Shown here: positions 24,000 through 27,740 of the stretch, piece by piece
Layout: each line of letters starts with the position of its first letter
How positions within the stretch are numbered: position 1 is the stretch's first letter
Assembly (NCBI GenBank): GCA_017613995.1
Contig: JAGACT010000197.1
Location: 1-27,740, forward strand
DNA length: 27,740 nt
Direction of reading: 5' to 3'
Source: Eubacteriaceae bacterium
Lineage (GTDB): Bacteria > Bacillota > Clostridia > Eubacteriales > Anaerofustaceae
Notes under the pieces: generated by a model
Seen by the model: only the letters and a program-made list of their open reading frames with translations
Told to the model about the DNA's origin: nothing
Databases searched by the model: none
Program-made: the position numbers and the translations under genes

Positions 24000-25385
24000 T
24001 TATCGTGCGTATTTAAGAAACGCCCTGTAGCATTTCACTGCTTCGTAAATGTCGGCCTTGCTGGTCACCTCGAAGGGGGCGTGCATGGACAGCACCGCCA
24101 CGCCGCTGTCGATGACCTGCATACCGTAATTCGCCATTATGTACGCGATGGTGCCTCCGCCTCCCGCGTCCACCTTTCCGAGCTCTGAAAACTGGTAGCG
24201 GACATCAGCGTCGTCCATTATCCTCCTTATCAGGGCAAGGTATTCAGCCCCCGTGTCGTTGGACCCGCTCTTGCCCTTCACTCCCGTAAACTTGTTGAAG
24301 GATACTCCCCGGGAAATGAAGGCGGAGGAGCGCTTCTCGAAGACGTCGGCATAAAGGGGATCGTAGCCCGCGCTGACGTCGCTGGAAAGCATGCAGCTGT
24401 TCGCCATCGTGCGCTTCAGGGCGATATAGTCCTTTTCGCCGCACAGTGCCAGTATCTCGGCGACGGTGTTCTCGAAGAACCTCGAGTGCATGCCTGTGGC
24501 ACCGACGCTGCCGATCTCTTCCTTGTCCACCAGCAGGGTGCAGGCCGTGCGTTCGGGCTCTTCAGTCTGAAGCATGGCGAAGAGGGACGTGAATGCGCAT
24601 ACCCTGTCGTCCTGGGCGTAGGCCAGGATCATGCTGCGGTCGAATCCCAGATCCCGGGCCTTTCCCGCGGGAACGACTTCCAGTTCCGCGGAGGCCAGAT
24701 CCTCCTCTTCGATACCGTACTTTTCCTTCAGAAGGGACAGTACGTTGGCCCTGACGGCCTCTTCCTTTTCCCCGAGACCCGACAGGGGCCTGTTTCCTAT
24801 GAGTATGTCGAGACTCTCTCCTTCTATGACTCCGGAGGCGGTCTTTTCCATCTGCCTGCCCGCCAGGTGTACCAGCAGGTCGGTTATGACGAACACCGGA
24901 TCGTTCTCATCCTCCCCTATGCAGACCGTGACAGCCGTACCGTCCTTTCTGCACACCACCCCGTGGATGGCCAGGGGGATCGAGACCCACTGGTATTTCT
25001 TTATGCCGCCGTAGTAATGGGTGTCCAGATAGGCCAGCCCCTCCGTTTCGTACAGGGGGTTCTGTTTTATATCCAGTCTGGGGGAATCCGTATGGGCACC
25101 CAGTATGTTCATGCCTTCCGTCAGCGGCCTTCTTCCGATGTTGAACAGCGCCACGGACTTGTTCATGCATACCGAATACACTTTGTCTCCGGGCCCGAGG
25201 GAGCGGCCCTCCGCGATGTATACGGAAAGGTCCCTGTAACCTGCCTTTTCGGCTTCCCTGACTATGAGGGACGCGCACTCCCTTTCCGTCTTGCCTTCGT
25301 CAAGGCACATTTTGTATCTGTCGGATATCTTCCCGAGTTCATCGAGGGCGCCGCCGCCGTATCCGTTCCATATGCTTTCCGCCAT
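24000..25385 (-). CDS. M18 family aminopeptidase
   Basis: This cytosolic zinc aminopeptidase of the ApeA/aspartyl-aminopeptidase family removes N-terminal residues from peptides. The 461-residue protein shows the metal motifs ILGAHTDSPRLDIKQNPLYE, YAQDDRVCAF, LLVDKEEIGSVGATGMHS, SSDVSAGYDPLY, KVDAGGGGTIAYIMANYGM and SMHAPFEVTSK, in family order. His in AHTD, Asp in YAQDD, the Glu-Glu pair in DKEEIG, and the final His in MHAP are the expected zinc or catalytic residues. ATG 25385 is chosen over an in-frame TTG at 25409, because AGGAG lies 5 bases upstream. It is the first gene of a pair with the EctB-type gene. A promoter and a dyad precede it. Confidence 0.92.
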   Translation of the reverse strand: MAESIWNGYGGGALDELGKISDRYKMCLDEGKTERECASLIVREAEKAGYRDLSVYIAEGRSLGPGDKVYSVCMNKSVALFNIGRRPLTEGMNILGAHTDSPRLDIKQNPLYETEGLAYLDTHYYGGIKKYQWVSIPLAIHGVVCRKDGTAVTVCIGEDENDPVFVITDLLVHLAGRQMEKTASGVIEGESLDILIGNRPLSGLGEKEEAVRANVLSLLKEKYGIEEEDLASAELEVVPAGKARDLGFDRSMILAYAQDDRVCAFTSLFAMLQTEEPERTACTLLVDKEEIGSVGATGMHSRFFENTVAEILALCGEKDYIALKRTMANSCMLSSDVSAGYDPLYADVFEKRSSAFISRGVSFNKFTGVKGKSGSNDTGAEYLALIRRIMDDADVRYQFSELGKVDAGGGGTIAYIMANYGMQVIDSGVAVLSMHAPFEVTSKADIYEAVKCYRAFLKYAR

Positions 25386-25414
25386 TCCGTCTCCTGTTAT
25401 ACCGAACAAAAAAA

Positions 25415-25463
25415 ATACAGTTTACACTGTATATTATAATACCATATCCGCAAAGTAAATCAA
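25415..25463 (-). promoter_or_regulatory. Promoter and 18-bp operator-like dyad of the M18-ectB pair
   Basis: On the minus strand TTGATT (25463-25458) and a perfect TATAAT (25438-25433) have a 19-base spacer. Directly downstream, covering the expected +1, is ATACAGTTTACACTGTAT (25415-25432), a dyad with perfect 7-bp arms and a 4-base centre. Repressor binding there would block transcription. Confidence 0.6.
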
Positions 25464-25474
25464 AACAAATAAAT

Positions 25475-25494
25475 CCGGCGGATAATTCCGCCGG
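25475..25494 (-). terminator. Terminator after carD
   Basis: CCGGCGGA (25475-25482) pairs with TCCGCCGG (25487-25494) around a 4-base loop; on the minus strand the stem is followed by ATTTATTTGTTTT. It lies about 18 bases after the carD stop. The T-rich tract is interrupted, so strength is moderate. Confidence 0.65.
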
Positions 25495-25511
25495 CAAAGC
25501 GTTCGCGTGCT

Positions 25512-26030
25512 TCAGGCATCCTCCATGGCGGCGGTCGTGCCCAGCCTGGTGCAGATGAAATCCTCTATCTCCCCTGGCGGGATGTCCAGGGCTATCGCCA
25601 GTTCGTTGTACAGGATATCCTCCGCCTTCTTTTTGTAATCGGCGTCGGTCTTTATGAGCTTCTTGCCGTTACGGGCCAGACGCTGTCCCTTGGAGTAGAT
25701 GGTCTTTATCATGCGGATCAGCTCGTCGCTCTGATGGGTCGCCATCTTTTTCTTGTAGTACTCGCCCAGGCTGCGGGGATCCATCCCGCTGGTGGCGGTG
25801 TCCTCCTTTATGGTGGGGATGCGGTCCACCAGCTCAAGGGCTTCTTCCCGGGAGATGACCTTGCGGACATAGACGTCGGCGTCCACCGGAATGAACACCG
25901 TTTCAGGTCTCGTGACGGGCTTGAGGGTATAGTATATCAGCCCTTCTTCGAATCCTTCGAGCGTGCCGACGGCCACGACTTTGCATACGCCGGTATTCGA
26001 ATAGACAACATAATCGTCGACGCAGAACAT
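25512..26030 (-). CDS. CarD family transcriptional regulator
   Basis: CarD/CdnL-type proteins bind RNA polymerase beta and stabilise open promoter complexes. The 172-residue protein begins MFCVDDYVVYSNTGVCKVVAV, the RNA-polymerase-interacting Tudor-like domain (about 1-65) with YYTLKP and VFIPVD, and continues with an all-helical domain (about 70-165): SREEALELVDRIP, EYYKKKMATHQSDELIRMIKTIY, DADYKKKAEDILYNELAIALD. Length fits the clostridial family. AAAGGAGGTG lies about 9 bases before the ATG. It is a single gene with its own promoter, divergent from the M23 gene. It is a likely global regulator rather than one tied to its neighbours. Confidence 0.92.
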   Translation of the reverse strand: MFCVDDYVVYSNTGVCKVVAVGTLEGFEEGLIYYTLKPVTRPETVFIPVDADVYVRKVISREEALELVDRIPTIKEDTATSGMDPRSLGEYYKKKMATHQSDELIRMIKTIYSKGQRLARNGKKLIKTDADYKKKAEDILYNELAIALDIPPGEIEDFICTRLGTTAAMEDA

Positions 26031-26063
26031 GCCGTCAACACCTCCTTTGGTTCTCTTTTTTAC

Positions 26064-26105
26064 ATTATATCATAAAAAATGTCCTTTTTATCAAAAATAT
26101 TTTTG
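26064..26105 (-). promoter_or_regulatory. carD promoter with overlapping 14-bp palindrome
   Basis: On the minus strand TTGATA (26094-26089) and TGATATAAT with perfect TATAAT at 26069-26064 have a 19-base spacer and a TGn extension. CAAAAATATTTTTG at 26092-26105, a perfect 14-bp palindrome, overlaps the -35 box. Confidence 0.65.
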
Positions 26106-26185
26106 CCCAAAGGGGTCTAAAGGGTAATAACGGCGGCTTTTTTATGGTAAACTGAGAGTAACAATACCTAAACAGCGGGGCAATC

Positions 26186-27740
26186 ATGGCATTTGGATTC
26201 AATCCCAAACTGACCGAAGCTGAACGCAGCGACCGCATGGTACGCCGCCAGCTGAGGAAACTCGACCGCCGTCAGAGACTGCTCGACCATGCCCTGGCGG
26301 ACCGGATAAGAAAGGAAAACAGCGCGCTCGTCGCCTCCTGCAGAGAGCAGGGAGGCCTGCTTGACGTGCCCGAGAACCGTCAGGAGGACCGGGAGACGTC
26401 ACCTTCCGTCTTCTTCCGGATCCGTTACTTCTTCTCGGAGACGGCATCCCGTATCGGCTCATTCTTCTCCGCCAACAGAAAGCCCCTCGTTTTCACGGCC
26501 GGCAGCATCGCGGCCATTCTGGTCTTTACCCTGATCTCGGGATACCTGGTATGCTATGACGTCCACTTCAACGGCAACAGTCTCGGCACCGTCACTTCCC
26601 TGGCGGCGGTGGACCGGGCCCTCGACCGGTATCAGGAGGACCTGGTGGAGGAGTATGACCTGCCTTCCATCTATTTCGAGAGGACCGTCACCTCCAGCAT
26701 CGTTCTGAGGCTGAGCCACAAAAACGTCATGGATACCGACGGCGTGTACGAGAAGCTCTCCTCTCTTGAATTCCCCCTCTTCTGCAGGGGCGCCGTCATA
26801 ACCATAGACGGTACGGAAGCTATCAAGCTGGCCTCCGCTGCGGATGCACAGGAAGCCATCCAGCGCTTTATAGGGCTTTTCCGTTCCTCTCCGCAGGGAT
26901 GGTTCAAACTTATAGATATCACGGAGCTGTCCACCCAGGAGGAGCTGGGAGTAAAGGAAAAGATAATCGCCATCGGCTCGGACTATACCGTGGATGAAGC
27001 GGTCAGATACCTCTGCGCCCTGGCTGTGAACGGACTGAACAATTACGACGCCCCGGAGGGCGCGAAGAAGGTCGTGGACTACAGCCTGGAGGCCGGAGGA
27101 AGTTCGAATCCTTCCCAGGAGACGAGCCGGCCCGGATACGCCAACTACGACGCGGAGAATTTCTTCACGTCTTCCGGCATCCCCTCCACGTCCCTCATCT
27201 TCTCCGCGGACCTCACTCCGAAGACCGCCGCGGACGACAGCCTTATGCTCAACCTGGTGGCAGTGGAGGAAGTGGACTACGAGATCACGGTACCCTTCGA
27301 GATAAAGGAATACGACAGCGACTACTATTACATAGGAGAGCTGTTCACCACCACCACGGGCTCCGACGGGCGAAAGAAGGTCCACTCCTACGTGACCAGC
27401 GTCAACGGCATCATGGTCGGAGAGGAGATCATCGAGGAACAGTACATCCGCGAACCCGTGACGGAGATGCGGGCCAAGGGGACCAGGCCCCTGCCGGAGG
27501 CCTACTCCGAGGGTCGCTTCGTGGTGCCCACCACGGGACTCATAACCGACACGTCCAGGGAAGGGGATTCCCATGCGGGCTTCCATGCCGTGGATATCGC
27601 AAACCGCGAAGGCACCGGCATCTACGCTTCCGACTCGGGAACGGTCCTCAAGACCGAATGGGGTCATTTCTCCTGGGGCAACTACATCATCATCGCCCAT
27701 GCCGACGGATACCAGACAATGTATGCCCACCTGAGCTACA
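26186..27740 (+). CDS. M23 peptidase with G5 domain, 3' end outside window
   Basis: An open frame runs from ATG 26186 to the window end (518 codons). It has a charged cytoplasmic helical N-terminus (1-98), one membrane helix (about 100-122), a long extracellular region including DYDVHF-like strands and a helical repeat-like part (about 125-350), a G5 domain (about 360-435, VEEVDYEITVPFEI to EEQYIREPVTEMRAKGT), and the start of an M23 endopeptidase domain (about 445 on) with HAVDIANREGTGIYASDSGTV and MYAHLSY. This should be a membrane-anchored peptidoglycan hydrolase. Its metal motif reads His467-x-x-Asp470, with another His at 463, instead of the usual His-x3-Asp. The ribosome binding site is weak (GCGGGG). 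The final catalytic His-x-His lies beyond the window. Confidence 0.88.
   Translation, partial: MAFGFNPKLTEAERSDRMVRRQLRKLDRRQRLLDHALADRIRKENSALVASCREQGGLLDVPENRQEDRETSPSVFFRIRYFFSETASRIGSFFSANRKPLVFTAGSIAAILVFTLISGYLVCYDVHFNGNSLGTVTSLAAVDRALDRYQEDLVEEYDLPSIYFERTVTSSIVLRLSHKNVMDTDGVYEKLSSLEFPLFCRGAVITIDGTEAIKLASAADAQEAIQRFIGLFRSSPQGWFKLIDITELSTQEELGVKEKIIAIGSDYTVDEAVRYLCALAVNGLNNYDAPEGAKKVVDYSLEAGGSSNPSQETSRPGYANYDAENFFTSSGIPSTSLIFSADLTPKTAADDSLMLNLVAVEEVDYEITVPFEIKEYDSDYYYIGELFTTTTGSDGRKKVHSYVTSVNGIMVGEEIIEEQYIREPVTEMRAKGTRPLPEAYSEGRFVVPTTGLITDTSREGDSHAGFHAVDIANREGTGIYASDSGTVLKTEWGHFSWGNYIIIAHADGYQTMYAHLSY

Noticed and set aside
26459..27730. A 423-codon minus-strand open frame at the window end
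   Set aside because: The plus strand has a continuous frame from 26186 with a membrane helix, a G5 domain and M23 motifs; the minus frame shows no family feature or ribosome binding site.
1..27740. tRNA, rRNA, CRISPR array, insertion sequence, prophage or attachment site
   Set aside because: No cloverleaf, repeat-spacer pattern, transposase, integrase or phage gene was recognised on either strand by eye; short divergent elements could still be missed.

Overview
This 27.7-kb window looks like a chromosomal segment of an anaerobic bacterium of the Bacillota, probably class Clostridia. The evidence is gene content: a clostridial-type phosphofructokinase, HemZ, a YerC/TrpR-like regulator, CarD, DUF2284, DUF3786, a DUF2304-linked glycosyltransferase cassette and an SPFH/zinc-ribbon/TPM cluster. 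Strong AGGAGG-type ribosome binding sites and TATAAT-type promoters, often with an extended TGn -10, fit this. Coding DNA is GC-rich and intergenic DNA AT-rich. I saw no tRNA, rRNA, CRISPR array, insertion sequence or phage gene. Genus cannot be fixed from the sequence alone.

Layout. (1) 1-793 is the 3' part of a phosphofructokinase gene, which converges on a minus-strand block. (2) The minus-strand block 864-5713 holds an envelope glycosylation set: a GT2 glycosyltransferase, a DUF2304 membrane protein and a small EamA/SMR-like carrier, joined by two ATGA stop/start overlaps and ended by a terminator. A DUF2142 GT-C-like membrane protein follows under its own promoter, and then an FAD-dependent oxidoreductase. 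(3) 6023-7825 is a Na/Pi cotransporter with a PhoU-like tail. (4) 7996-13805 is a run of five mutually overlapping genes: WYL regulator, CCA-adding enzyme, solitary adenine-N6 DNA methyltransferase, DUF3786 protein and lipoprotein ApbE. (5) 13977-16907 holds a small lipoprotein, a YerC-like regulator, a DUF2284 metal-binding protein and HemZ, whose promoter appears to place the transcript start at the start codon. (6) 17023-19242 is a class A penicillin-binding protein. (7) 19391-22680 is a three-gene cluster, SPFH plus zinc ribbons, zinc-ribbon membrane protein, and secreted TPM-domain protein, resembling the PspA-associated ydjI-ydjG-ydjH genes of Bacillus subtilis. (8) The minus-strand pair 22733-25385 is an M18 aminopeptidase and an EctB-type aminotransferase without other ectoine genes, behind a promoter with an 18-bp dyad. 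(9) carD (minus) and a truncated M23/G5 envelope peptidase (plus) diverge from a short AT-rich region.

The most interesting items are the CamA-like orphan methyltransferase inside a housekeeping operon, together with CAAAAA motifs near promoters, notably a 14-bp palindrome over the predicted carD -35. Next come the self-contained SPFH/zinc-ribbon/TPM module without PspA, the lipid-linked glycosylation module, and the stand-alone EctB. Several functional links are inferences from gene order and remembered family features; no database search was possible.
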